From a virus, in the IMG/VR virus record IMGVR_UViG_3300027852_000046, positions 1-52,827 of that record: a DNA stretch of 52,827 bases; one strand, 5' to 3'. The first letter of the stretch is position 1, and each line of letters begins with the position of its first letter. Positions 20,372-28,477 of the stretch are shown here, piece after piece. A program made the position numbers and the translations under genes. The notes under the pieces were generated by a model, which ran no database searches, was not told where the DNA came from, and was given only the letters and a program-made list of their open reading frames with translations.

Positions 20372-20418
20372 GGTAAAGCGCCGAGGTACGAGGTCGATTT
20401 TGACCGACTTGTTATACG
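20368..20418 (-). repeat. attC-like site 21 (right core lost)
   Basis: On the plus strand it starts TTAAGGTAAAGCGCCGAGG and ends GACCGACTTGTTATACG. It matches site 25 (GGTAAAACGCCGAG), though without its TAACGCTTTA end. It opens the array inserted between terminase and portal. Confidence 0.65.
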
Positions 20419-20443
20419 CCTAACATAAATAAAGGTATTAGAA

Positions 20444-20683
20444 ATGCAACTAAAAGAACTAAAGATTGAGAGAAAATCATGGGGAAAGGACGAAGGGAAA
20501 CACGTTGGAACAGCCTCTTTTGATAATGAGCTTGGACTTGTAGCAATAAAGCTTACTCCTGAGTTATGTAATGAGCTTTTTAGACTGTGCGCTGATGGAA
20601 TAGTAAGCACCGCAAAGGAAGCGGCTAAAGAATTGACGTGCTCAGTAATTGAGCACCAAGCTAAGTTAGAAGATGGCGTATAA
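20444..20683 (+). CDS. cassette protein, 79 aa, unknown
   Basis: It starts MQLKELKIERKSWGKDEGKH, with FDNELGLVAIKLTPELCNEL. Its shape resembles small phage proteins of unknown role that affect host physiology. The stop is in the core of site 22. Confidence 0.65.
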   Translation: MQLKELKIERKSWGKDEGKHVGTASFDNELGLVAIKLTPELCNELFRLCADGIVSTAKEAAKELTCSVIEHQAKLEDGV

Positions 20684-20738
20684 CGCTTTAGTTAAGCCGC
20701 CGCGCTTTTCGCGGTCGGATTGAAAGACTTGTTATAAA
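20678..20738 (-). repeat. attC-like site 22
   Basis: On the plus strand: GTATAACGCTTTAGTTAAGC to GATTGAAAGACTTGTTATAA. The stem is AAGCCG.CCGCG with CGCGG.CGGATT. It is the clearest right-arm site; its reverse complement matches class-1-type attC ends. Confidence 0.9.
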
Positions 20739-20752
20739 CCGGAGTTTAAAGA

Positions 20753-20950
20753 ATGACAGAAGTTGAAGCAGTTGAAAAACACAAAGAGCTATATGACCGT
20801 GCCGGAGCTGTTGGCCTGACACTAAAAACCAACGGCGAGTGGTTTGAATTTAATATTAAGCAAGCTAATGGCTTGATTTCAAAAAAGACACTGGCTGAAA
20901 TTGAAGTTTTTATTTGCGGCTATGAGCTTGGATACCATGCAGGTTTATAA
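20753..20950 (+). CDS. cassette protein, 65 aa, unknown
   Basis: It starts MTEVEAVEKHKELYDRAGAV and ends FICGYELGYHAGL. It is probably a small soluble protein. CCGGAGTTTAAAGA precedes the ATG. The stop overlaps the core of site 23. Confidence 0.65.
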   Translation: MTEVEAVEKHKELYDRAGAVGLTLKTNGEWFEFNIKQANGLISKKTLAEIEVFICGYELGYHAGL

Positions 20951-21006
20951 CGCCCGTTAATAAGCCGTGAGCGTAGCGAGTCGGCTTAATAAACTTTGTT
21001 ATATTT
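20945..21006 (-). repeat. attC-like site 23
   Basis: On the plus strand: TTTATAACGCCCGTTAATAAG to TTAATAAACTTTGTTATAT, with AAGCCGTGAGCGTAGCGAGTCGGCTT as the stem-loop (given here as AAGCCG..CGGCTT pairing). Confidence 0.88.
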
Positions 21007-21025
21007 AAAATACTGGAGATGAAAA

Positions 21026-21358
21026 ATGAAAGATTGGATTAAAAGAAAACTAGGAATTACAGCTCTTGAAAAAGAAAACGAAATGTTACGAATTGCCCTG
21101 AAAAATCATCGTAAATTTGTACAAAACAAGGTTTCAGAGCTGAAAGATTATACCCGTGTTGATGCTGATGTGGGGGCTAGGGGAAATAACACAATAGTGC
21201 TAACAGGCGTGTATAAAAAAAATGCATTTGTAAGGTTTTATGACATTGGTGACGGTCAATTTGAACAGCTTGTAAACCAAATGAGGAGCATGAAAGACCA
21301 TTGCTTAATTAGAAATATAGATATGCCTCCACAGTTCAAAGGCATGTTTGAAATATAA
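21026..21358 (+). CDS. cassette protein, 110 aa, unknown
   Basis: An N-terminal helix (LEKENEMLRIALKNHRKFVQ) is followed by a beta-rich half (NNTIVLTGVYKKNAFVRFYD). The form resembles a phage-borne protein with a coiled-coil head. The stop is in the core of site 24. Function is unknown. Confidence 0.65.
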   Translation: MKDWIKRKLGITALEKENEMLRIALKNHRKFVQNKVSELKDYTRVDADVGARGNNTIVLTGVYKKNAFVRFYDIGDGQFEQLVNQMRSMKDHCLIRNIDMPPQFKGMFEI

Positions 21359-21480
21359 CGCTTTAGTTGTACAGCCTGCGGGAATTAACAAAGGAGCTAT
21401 AAAAATGCAAGAAGGTACGCGAACCAAAGAAACTGAAAACGGCACGGAGTTAGCAGGTCAGGACGAACGACTTGTTATAT
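21353..21480 (-). repeat. attC-like site 24, leader-encoding (MQE type)
   Basis: On the plus strand: ATATAACGCTTTAGTTGTAC to GAACGACTTGTTATAT, with AAAGGAGC and an ATG at 21405. It is closely similar to site 16. Confidence 0.85.
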
Positions 21481-21677
21481 TGCCGCGCCCATGCCCTTGG
21501 TGCAATAGCAAAAGTATTGATCTTAGTTTTGCGCGAGGCTTTACTGCTGGGGACAAAAGAAGGCCAATTATCGGTGCTGGTTGTTCTAATTGCGGTGCAG
21601 TTGGCCCTATGGTGGAATTTGACTCAATAAATGGATATGAAGAATCTCAAAAAGCTTGGGATGACAGGGCAATATAA
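21405..21677 (+). CDS. Lar-like restriction-alleviation protein with attC-encoded leader
   Basis: This 90-aa protein begins with the site-encoded MQEGTRTKETE..AGQDERLVI (25 residues), then LPRPCPWCNSKSIDL, GCSNCGAVGP and EESQKAWDDRAI. The body has the Lar pattern (PCPFCGS, C..CGA.GP, A...WN.R) of small zinc proteins that counter type I restriction or act in related ways. The family is known; this copy's role is inferred. In-frame fusion to the leader appears intended, since no internal start precedes PCPWC. Confidence 0.75.
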   Translation: MQEGTRTKETENGTELAGQDERLVILPRPCPWCNSKSIDLSFARGFTAGDKRRPIIGAGCSNCGAVGPMVEFDSINGYEESQKAWDDRAI

Positions 21678-21735
21678 CGCTTTAGGTAAAACGCCGAGCG
21701 GCAGCGAAGGTCGATTTTGACCGACTGGTTATATT
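21672..21735 (-). repeat. attC-like site 25
   Basis: On the plus strand: AATATAACGCTTTAGGTAAA to GACCGACTGGTTATATT. The left core has GGTTATA, where others have TTGTTATA. Confidence 0.82.
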
Positions 21736-21755
21736 ACGATTACTGGAGAACTAAG

Positions 21756-22157
21756 ATGGAAAGAGTATTTTTAGGTGGAACATGTAACGAAAGCACCTGG
21801 AGAAACCAGATGATGGTATATCTGAGTGACTTTGGAATGGAGTATTTCAATCCCGTGGTCGATGACTGGGATGATAACGCACAAGCTAATGAGCTGCGGG
21901 AGCGAGAAGAATGTGATTTCTGTCTTTATACAATTACACCAAAAATGACAGGCACGTATTCAATCGCCGAAGTGGTAGACGACAGCAACAAAAGGCCAAT
22001 GAAAACAGTAATGGTGTTGTTGCGAGATGACGATGGTAGCAAATTTACAGAGGGGCAATGGAAATCATTAGGATCTGTAGCAAATATGGTTAAGCGCAAT
22101 GGTGGGCAAGTATTTGACAACCTACGCCTTGCTGCAACCGCGATTGCCGGAAAGTAA
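21756..22157 (+). CDS. nucleoside 2-deoxyribosyltransferase-like protein
   Basis: This 133-aa protein has VFLGGTCNESTWRNQMMVYL at the start, YFNPVVDDW and CDFCLYTITPKMTGTYSIAE with a conserved VVDDSNKRP.KTV end. These are hallmarks of the Nuc_deoxyri_tr2 family (Rossmann-like; related enzymes cut or exchange nucleoside bases or bind nucleotides). It could change nucleotide pools or nucleotide defence signals. The ATG at 21756 follows CTGGAGAACTAAG. It is a cassette with TAA three bases before the core of site 26. Confidence 0.78.
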   Translation: MERVFLGGTCNESTWRNQMMVYLSDFGMEYFNPVVDDWDDNAQANELREREECDFCLYTITPKMTGTYSIAEVVDDSNKRPMKTVMVLLRDDDGSKFTEGQWKSLGSVANMVKRNGGQVFDNLRLAATAIAGK

Positions 22158-22218
22158 TATAACGCCCGTTAATAAGCAGCCGAGTTTACGAGGTCGGCTT
22201 GATAAACCTTGTTATAGC
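22155..22218 (-). repeat. attC-like site 26
   Basis: On the plus strand: AATATAACGCCCGTTAATAAG to GATAAACCTTGTTATAG. It has an AGCCGAG..CTCGGCT-like stem. Confidence 0.85.
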
Positions 22219-22236
22219 TGAATAGGATAATTAATT

Positions 22237-22410
22237 ATGCAATGTAGTGAATGCGGTGGTCTCGTTGAGTGGCAAGGTCAGTTAAGCAATTTAACTCATA
22301 CTGAATGCCTTTCTTGCGGTGCTATTAACAGTCAATTGCCTGAAAATATTGATGAATGTGAGTGTGAAAACTTAGGCAGTGAATGTCATAGCTGTGAAGT
22401 TGAGTTATAA
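22237..22410 (+). CDS. cassette Cys-rich protein, 57 aa
   Basis: CSECGG (residues 3-8), CLSCGA (24-29) and a CECE..CHSC cluster near the end suggest one or two zinc sites. AGGATAATTAATT precedes the ATG. The stop is in the 24-bp repeat, so this is the last cassette of the array. Function is unknown. Confidence 0.65.
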   Translation: MQCSECGGLVEWQGQLSNLTHTECLSCGAINSQLPENIDECECENLGSECHSCEVEL

Positions 22411-22432
22411 CAGCAGTAATAAGCGGAACAAA
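22408..22432 (+). repeat. 24-bp array-end repeat, copy 6 (25 bp)
   Basis: TAACAGCAGTAATAAGC then GGAACAAA, with one extra base compared with the others. It precedes the portal block. Confidence 0.8.
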
Positions 22433-22509
22433 TGGAGGCATTTAGCCACTCCACAGTTTTTAGACCATAAAATAAGCTATGCTCTCTAAAACTATTCAGT
22501 GAGTCGTGA

Positions 22510-22863
22510 ATGATTGAGCAAATGAGTAAAGCAGAAATGCAAGAGGCAGTAGCTAACGACAGTTACTGTAAGCGTCTTGGTATAGAGCTGTTTAAATCGA
22601 ACCCAAGCCGCAAGTGGTACTTAGAGGTTGTGGATCACGGCAAGATAGCAGTCGTTAAGATTCCTGATATCAGCATGAAGTACGGCAATATCGTACACCT
22701 GACTCAATCCATAGAAGATGATATTAAGCGAGTTATATTCGCAGGTGCAGAGCTATTGGAAAGATTCAACCTTACCCGTGGCAAGAGTGATAACTACGAC
22801 TTAATGAGCTTAGAGCGTAACCAAGAAGGTGTCATTGGTGCTAAAGCTGGTGAGTTAACGTAA
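22510..22863 (+). CDS. phage protein, 117 aa, unknown
   Basis: It starts MIEQMSKAEMQEAVANDSYC and contains a KWYLEVVDHGKIAVVKIPDI strand-rich part. It overlaps the portal gene by one base (TAATG). It may be a head-associated accessory protein; no family is recognised. Confidence 0.55.
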   Translation: MIEQMSKAEMQEAVANDSYCKRLGIELFKSNPSRKWYLEVVDHGKIAVVKIPDISMKYGNIVHLTQSIEDDIKRVIFAGAELLERFNLTRGKSDNYDLMSLERNQEGVIGAKAGELT

Positions 22864-25049
22864 TGATGAATGACGCTGATACGTTTGAAGATATGTCAGA
22901 AGAGAGGACGCTGGAGGATTCTCAAGCAGTTATAGAGCAGAATAGACTGAATGGATGGCTAGAGCAGTCAAGACATGCCTATCAAGCATCTACTGATTAT
23001 GTCGAAAGCTCCGTTCGCAGACAGTGGGAAACTAACCTATATAACTTTCAAGGTCGACACAAAGACGAGTTAGACCGAAAGAAGAAGATATTCAGGCCAA
23101 AAGTACGCTCATCACTCAGGTCACATGAAGCGGCACTCGCAGCGGCCTTATTCACAAATAACGATGTGGTTAACCTGACCGGTGCAAATCCTAACGACAG
23201 ACTCCAAGAAACATCAGCCAAGCTAAATAAAGAACTACTTCAGCATAGGCTAGACAAAACAGTGCCATGGTTTCAAACTTCATTAGGTGCATATCAAGAT
23301 ACGAACGTGTATGGCGCGTGCATTTCCAAAACATACTGGGAATATGAAACCAAAGAAATCACAGAGATTCAGCCTATTCTCGACGAACAAGGCGATTATA
23401 TCCTTGATGAAGAAGGCAATGCTGAAGCTGAAGAGGTCGTAATAGGAATTGACGTTATTAAGGATGAACCAGTAATTGACTTATTAGCACCTGAAAACTT
23501 CTTATATGATCCAAATGCTGATTGGCGTAATCCAGTTGAAGATAGCCCCTATCTAATCGAAGTCATGCCTATGTTCGCTGGTGATGTGCTAGAGCGCATG
23601 GGTAAAGAAGATGATAAGACAACCGCTCCGACATGGTATGAATACACCTTAGAGCAGATCATATCATCAGCAAGCACGGATGATAATGAGTCGGTAAGAC
23701 AGGCAAGAGAAGGTCAAAGAGCTGACCCAGTTGACATAAACACCAAGAACGAACATCAAACCGTTTGGGTTCACTTTAATATCATTCGTAAAGATGGTTT
23801 GGATATGGCGTTTTACACGCTTGGCACTACATTATTACTAAGCGAGCCAATGCCGCTTGATAATTACTACCGACTAGGCCGTGAGACATACACAGTCGGC
23901 GTATCAATCATTGAGGCACATAAGAACAACCCTCAGTCATTAGCGGAGCTTGGAGAGAATCTACAGCGTGAAGCTAACATCATTGCTAATCAACGCATTG
24001 AGAATGTAAAGCTTGTACTGAACAAGCGATACTTTATTAAGCGGCAAGGTAATGTTGATCTAGGTGCTTTAATGCGTAACGTTGCCGGTGGCGGCGTAAT
24101 GCTCGATGACCCGCAAAACGATGTGAATATAGTCAACACACCCGATATCACTAGCTCAAGCTATGCTGAGCAAGACCGATTGAATATGGATATTGATGAG
24201 ATACTTGGCTCATTCAGTCAATCGACCATCGCGGCTAACAGATCGTTGAATGAGACCGTTGGCGGTATGAATTTAATGGCTACTGCGACAAATACGGTGC
24301 AAGAGTACATGATGCGTACTTTCATCGAAACATGGGTAGAGCCGGTAATGCGAGCTATGTTAAAGCTTGAGCAATTGTATGAGACTGATCTAACGATGAT
24401 CTCACTAGCTGGCGATAAAGCTGGTGTTAGAGATGAATTGATAAGGTTAGCTGGCTCTCAAGAGCAGTTAGACGATTTAATTCAGCAAGACTTAATCTTA
24501 AAAGTTAACGTTGGTATGGGTAATACCAGCCCTGACCAGAAGCTAAAGCGACTAATGATGGCAATTAACACCGTTTCAGGCATGCCAGATGCGGCAGTAA
24601 AAACTGATTGGGACGAAGTAGTTAAGGAAGTTTATGCTTATGCTGGATATGGTGATGGTGAGAGATTTTTGAAAAAAGAAGATCAAGAGCAGCAACCGCC
24701 ACAATTACCTCCTGAAGTACAAATAGAGCAAATGCGTCAAGAGTTCGAGATGCAGAAGTTACAAATGGTTCAGGAGTTCGACGCGCAAAAAGAAAGCCAG
24801 AACGCACAGCTTAAGCAAATGCAAATCGAAGCAGATATGCAAACACAGGTCATGGAAAACAACAGTAAACGTGAATTGGAATTAATAAAACTCGCAGAGA
24901 GTAAAGGTATTAAGTTGGAAGAGCTTAGAGCTAAGGTTCAGATAGAAAGCAGTAAGGATAAGACTAAGCGAGAAGTCGAAGCATTAAAGGCATCAATGTT
25001 TAATAGAGAGCTTGGATTCAAAATGACAAGTAACAGAGACGGAATTTAA
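22863..25049 (+). CDS. portal protein
   Basis: This 728-aa protein is within the size range of P22-like and Bcep22-like podovirus portals. Typical parts include an N-terminal YNFQGRHKDELDRKKKIFRP followed by KVRSSLRSHEAALAAALF, LLAPENFLYDPNADWRNP near residue 215, and a Gln/Glu-rich coiled coil from residue 610 that may enter the barrel or bind internal proteins. It forms the dodecameric gate for DNA. Confidence 0.88.
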   Translation: MMNDADTFEDMSEERTLEDSQAVIEQNRLNGWLEQSRHAYQASTDYVESSVRRQWETNLYNFQGRHKDELDRKKKIFRPKVRSSLRSHEAALAAALFTNNDVVNLTGANPNDRLQETSAKLNKELLQHRLDKTVPWFQTSLGAYQDTNVYGACISKTYWEYETKEITEIQPILDEQGDYILDEEGNAEAEEVVIGIDVIKDEPVIDLLAPENFLYDPNADWRNPVEDSPYLIEVMPMFAGDVLERMGKEDDKTTAPTWYEYTLEQIISSASTDDNESVRQAREGQRADPVDINTKNEHQTVWVHFNIIRKDGLDMAFYTLGTTLLLSEPMPLDNYYRLGRETYTVGVSIIEAHKNNPQSLAELGENLQREANIIANQRIENVKLVLNKRYFIKRQGNVDLGALMRNVAGGGVMLDDPQNDVNIVNTPDITSSSYAEQDRLNMDIDEILGSFSQSTIAANRSLNETVGGMNLMATATNTVQEYMMRTFIETWVEPVMRAMLKLEQLYETDLTMISLAGDKAGVRDELIRLAGSQEQLDDLIQQDLILKVNVGMGNTSPDQKLKRLMMAINTVSGMPDAAVKTDWDEVVKEVYAYAGYGDGERFLKKEDQEQQPPQLPPEVQIEQMRQEFEMQKLQMVQEFDAQKESQNAQLKQMQIEADMQTQVMENNSKRELELIKLAESKGIKLEELRAKVQIESSKDKTKREVEALKASMFNRELGFKMTSNRDGI

Positions 25050-25062
25050 AAGGAGCAAGGAA

Positions 25063-25296
25063 ATGGCAACAGGTTTATTAGGCGTAACAGAGAATCTAAC
25101 ACCAAGCGACTCAAGCGGTGATGACGTAAGATTTGATTACTTCATGGTGACGGGTGCTACAGGGACAGTAAGAATTATATTGCGTGGTGGTGAAGTTGAT
25201 CTGGTCGATGTTCCAGTGGGTGTTTGGATTCCCATGAGTACAGGCGTACGAATATCAGCAACAGGAACTACCGCAACAGGCTTTATGGGTTACTAG
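25063..25296 (+). CDS. small virion protein, 77 aa
   Basis: It starts MATGLLGVTENLTPSDSSG and is beta-rich; AAGGAGCAAGGAA precedes the ATG. The position between portal and tailspike suggests a structural role. Confidence 0.5.
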   Translation: MATGLLGVTENLTPSDSSGDDVRFDYFMVTGATGTVRIILRGGEVDLVDVPVGVWIPMSTGVRISATGTTATGFMGY

Positions 25297-25300
25297 TAAA

Positions 25301-27892
25301 ATGAATATCGCGCAGCAGTTCATCAATATTATGGGCGCTAAGGGAGTTGGCGGCATTGTAGAGCCACCAGTAGCAACAGGAACGTTTAATCTTCTGGATT
25401 CACCAGTTGGCACACTATACAACTACCAAACTTCCTCGTTATTCACAGGCGGCACTCCTGCCTCGTATGAATGGGCAGGGACTCCACCGACTTGGGCAGC
25501 TTTAGACCCACTCACAGGTGAGATTGTTGGTGTCTCTACTGAGGGCACTTGGGCTGGCTATGCAGTGGTAGCTCTTAACTTAGCAGGCAGTGCAACCACC
25601 AATACTGACACAATAACGGTATCTGTATTTGGTAATTATGGCGCAGCGGTAGATGCAGGGCAAGTTGATGATGGTGCTACGTATGCTGGTGAAGTTTACT
25701 ACGTTGATGCGACAGGTGGTGATGATGCGAATGATGGACTAACGCCAGCTACAGCGTGGCAGACGATGATTAAGGCGAACACAAAGCTGCAAGTTGGGTA
25801 TTGGGACACAGTACCGCCCAATAACAACACTATCCCAGCACAACACGAGCCTTGGACAGCAGCACCAAGCGGTTCGGCTATCTTGTTTAAGCGTGGTGAG
25901 ACGTTCGCAGGATCACTATACGTTCACGGTTGGTCAGCTTCCGGTTACAGTGAAAATATAACAATTGGTGCTTACGGTACTGGCGCTAGACCCACTATTA
26001 ATATCAATGATGACGAAGGTGGCAGGTATAGAGGCTCTGGTATTGGCACTAATAAAAATGAAGTGCATATAAAGAACTTGAATATTCAAGGCGATGGTGT
26101 ACTTGTCGGGAATGGTATTGGCTGTAGCGAGGCAATAAATAGCACGATAACAAATACAGTGGTCGGGAATAACTGGTTGGATGGTATTTACGCTGAGCAC
26201 GCAGACGGGCTAGTGGTTGATGGATGTACAATAGTAGACAATCAATTAGCAGGCGGTAATGGTGGCGGTCTTGCTGGTGGTGGTGATGGCTTCTCTATCC
26301 TAAACTCTACCTTTAGGGATAACGGGCGTAACCAGATACACGCTCATAATATCTATGCTAGACATTTAACTAACGCCTCATTCTCAGGTAACTTGCTTGA
26401 GGGGGGTAGTAACATGGGGCTTGTTGTGCATGGGGCTTGTTACAATGTCGATATTATCGGCAACCTGATGACTGGCAACAGTAATGGGCTTAATATTGCT
26501 GGTGGGTACGCTGAAGTAGAGGTATTCGATAACTTTAACGTATCACGCAACATAATCAGAGATAATGGGCTGAGAGCAGGTGAGCAAGGTTACGGCATGA
26601 TACTGTCAAGCATGACAAATTCTATCGTCGCTAATAACCTAGCCTACGGAAACAAATCAAGCACGATGGTGTTCTCCGCCAACGTGACAGGCAACACACC
26701 TTCAGCTAACACCCTAATAAGTAGCAACACCCTTATTGAAACTGTTACTGGGTACGGGTTCACGTTAAACGGCGCAGGAATGTCAGGGATAGTATTGCAG
26801 AATAATATTCTTAGTTCACCTTCATCAAACACGTTGTTCACTAAAGCAAGTGATGTTAATGAGGCGGATTACACGCTCGACAATAACCTTTACTTTGCAC
26901 CTAATGCACCTAACGGCAAGCCGTTTAAATTCAATAATGTTGATTACGACTTAGCAGGTATCAGGTCTAATTTCAATGTGGAAGCTAATGGCATAGTGAG
27001 TGATCCTTTGCTGGATTCAGAATACAAGCTGACATCAGGATCACCAGCAATCGGGGCAGGTGTTCTAAACGCTGTTGTTACTGATTTTGACGGTACAGCA
27101 AGAGCTAATCCTCCTAATATGGGTTGTTTCGCTGGTGGGGCTGCTGTAGCAGGATTCTTAGTAGAGAATTCATCTTACGTTAGTCAGAGCAGTCTTTTTG
27201 TATCTCCTGTGATATACGGTTACCAGTGGTCACCTGACGGCATGTTTGTTTATTGCGCTACAAATACGAGCTTCATACATAAGTACGCTGCAACAGTGGC
27301 GTACGACCCAGAAACCATAAGTAATACACCTGTTGGGAGTATTGATGTAGGGCAGACACACTTTGATGTATGGGTAAGTGATGATGAAACTGCCCTTCAA
27401 TTTATGGGGGTCGACAAGAAAATATACCAGTGGACAATGAGTGTGGCGGGAGATTTAACATCTGCTACAGATGACTTAAGTCCATCTATTGTAGTAGTAC
27501 CCGTATTCTTCTGGGGCTTTGATTGGTCACCTGATGGCTTGAGTCTCTACGTGCCTGATAGATATAACGATTATCTAATTCAGCATACTTGTTCTGTTGC
27601 AAATGACCCATCAACTATCACGGCAACGACTAACGGAGTTGATCTATCAGCAGAGTCGGGTGAGTCTGACGTTATAGAAATTGTTGATGAGAACACGGTT
27701 CTGTTGACATCACGCGGAGCTATATCATCACCAGTATACCAATATTCAATGATAGGCGGTGATGTAACGGCGATGGAGCTTGTTAGCACTTATGCACCAG
27801 CTATCGCAAGTTCTATATACGGGCTTGAAGTAATCGGTAGTGATTGGTACTCGCTGTCTGGTAATAGATTCAATAAATATGAGGTGGTTTAG
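25301..27892 (+). CDS. tailspike with right-handed beta-helix
   Basis: This 863-aa protein has an Ig-like N-terminal domain (residues 20-110: PVGTLYNYQTSSLFTGGTPA..EWAGTPPTW), a beta-helix (about 135-610: repeats such as NSTFRDNG, SFSGNLLEG, VDIIGNLMTGN) and a C-terminal propeller-like part with YQWSPDGMFVYCAT and FDWSPDGLSLYVPD (from 635). It probably binds or degrades host surface polysaccharide. It is unusually located between the portal and scaffold genes. Confidence 0.8.
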   Translation: MNIAQQFINIMGAKGVGGIVEPPVATGTFNLLDSPVGTLYNYQTSSLFTGGTPASYEWAGTPPTWAALDPLTGEIVGVSTEGTWAGYAVVALNLAGSATTNTDTITVSVFGNYGAAVDAGQVDDGATYAGEVYYVDATGGDDANDGLTPATAWQTMIKANTKLQVGYWDTVPPNNNTIPAQHEPWTAAPSGSAILFKRGETFAGSLYVHGWSASGYSENITIGAYGTGARPTININDDEGGRYRGSGIGTNKNEVHIKNLNIQGDGVLVGNGIGCSEAINSTITNTVVGNNWLDGIYAEHADGLVVDGCTIVDNQLAGGNGGGLAGGGDGFSILNSTFRDNGRNQIHAHNIYARHLTNASFSGNLLEGGSNMGLVVHGACYNVDIIGNLMTGNSNGLNIAGGYAEVEVFDNFNVSRNIIRDNGLRAGEQGYGMILSSMTNSIVANNLAYGNKSSTMVFSANVTGNTPSANTLISSNTLIETVTGYGFTLNGAGMSGIVLQNNILSSPSSNTLFTKASDVNEADYTLDNNLYFAPNAPNGKPFKFNNVDYDLAGIRSNFNVEANGIVSDPLLDSEYKLTSGSPAIGAGVLNAVVTDFDGTARANPPNMGCFAGGAAVAGFLVENSSYVSQSSLFVSPVIYGYQWSPDGMFVYCATNTSFIHKYAATVAYDPETISNTPVGSIDVGQTHFDVWVSDDETALQFMGVDKKIYQWTMSVAGDLTSATDDLSPSIVVVPVFFWGFDWSPDGLSLYVPDRYNDYLIQHTCSVANDPSTITATTNGVDLSAESGESDVIEIVDENTVLLTSRGAISSPVYQYSMIGGDVTAMELVSTYAPAIASSIYGLEVIGSDWYSLSGNRFNKYEVV

Positions 27893-27933
27893 ATGTTATT
27901 AAATAATGTAGCAGCAGGAGATTGGGCTTAACT

Positions 27934-28254
27934 ATGGATAAAACAGAAATAACACCAGAAGATATTACACCTCAGTTCAATAACGAGACTGAAAAGGAAT
28001 TATTCTCACAAGCTCAGGATGGTTTAGCAGCCGACAGTTTTTTGAATAGCGCAACTGGTAGAATGGTTATAGAGAGGTCACAGGAAGAAGTTGATAAGAT
28101 ATCTTTAGAGCTAGTTAGTGCAAAGATTGAGGACGTAACAGAATTGCAGATGAAAGCAAAAATAGCAGTACAAGCATTAGCATGGATAGCAGATGTTGTA
28201 GCGAAAGGCGAAATGGCGCATCAACAACTGAAGGAAATGAACGATGGCAAGTAA
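27934..28254 (+). CDS. phage head-region protein, 106 aa
   Basis: An acidic helical protein (MDKTEITPEDITPQFNNETE, with a KIAVQALAWIADVVAKGEMA end). The start at 27934 is chosen; the region upstream has a 12-codon frame at 27893. Function is unknown, but it is located before the scaffold. Confidence 0.55.
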   Translation: MDKTEITPEDITPQFNNETEKELFSQAQDGLAADSFLNSATGRMVIERSQEEVDKISLELVSAKIEDVTELQMKAKIAVQALAWIADVVAKGEMAHQQLKEMNDGK

Positions 28255-28426
28255 CGAAGAAATGCAAGATGTTATTAGTGATTACGGTAATGACTACCTA
28301 GTGATTGATGAGTCAACGCTTGAGAAGATAATTAACTTTTACGCAGAGAAGCATTACGGATCAACAGCGACACAAATCGAAACAAAAGATAACGGTGAAA
28401 TAGTGGTGCAGCTAGAGCCATTATAA
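28244..28426 (+). CDS. phage protein, 60 aa, unknown
   Basis: It starts MASNEEMQDVISDYGNDYLV, is acidic, and overlaps the previous gene by 11 bases. Function is unknown. Confidence 0.55.
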   Translation: MASNEEMQDVISDYGNDYLVIDESTLEKIINFYAEKHYGSTATQIETKDNGEIVVQLEPL

Positions 28427-28477
28427 TTAATTAACTAGCATGCTCACGGACGAGCAATTAAACATAAGGATATGAAA

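Noticed and set aside
443-22218. CRISPR array
   Set aside because: Repeats are spaced by whole genes, vary in length and pair internally; no regular repeat-spacer pattern exists.
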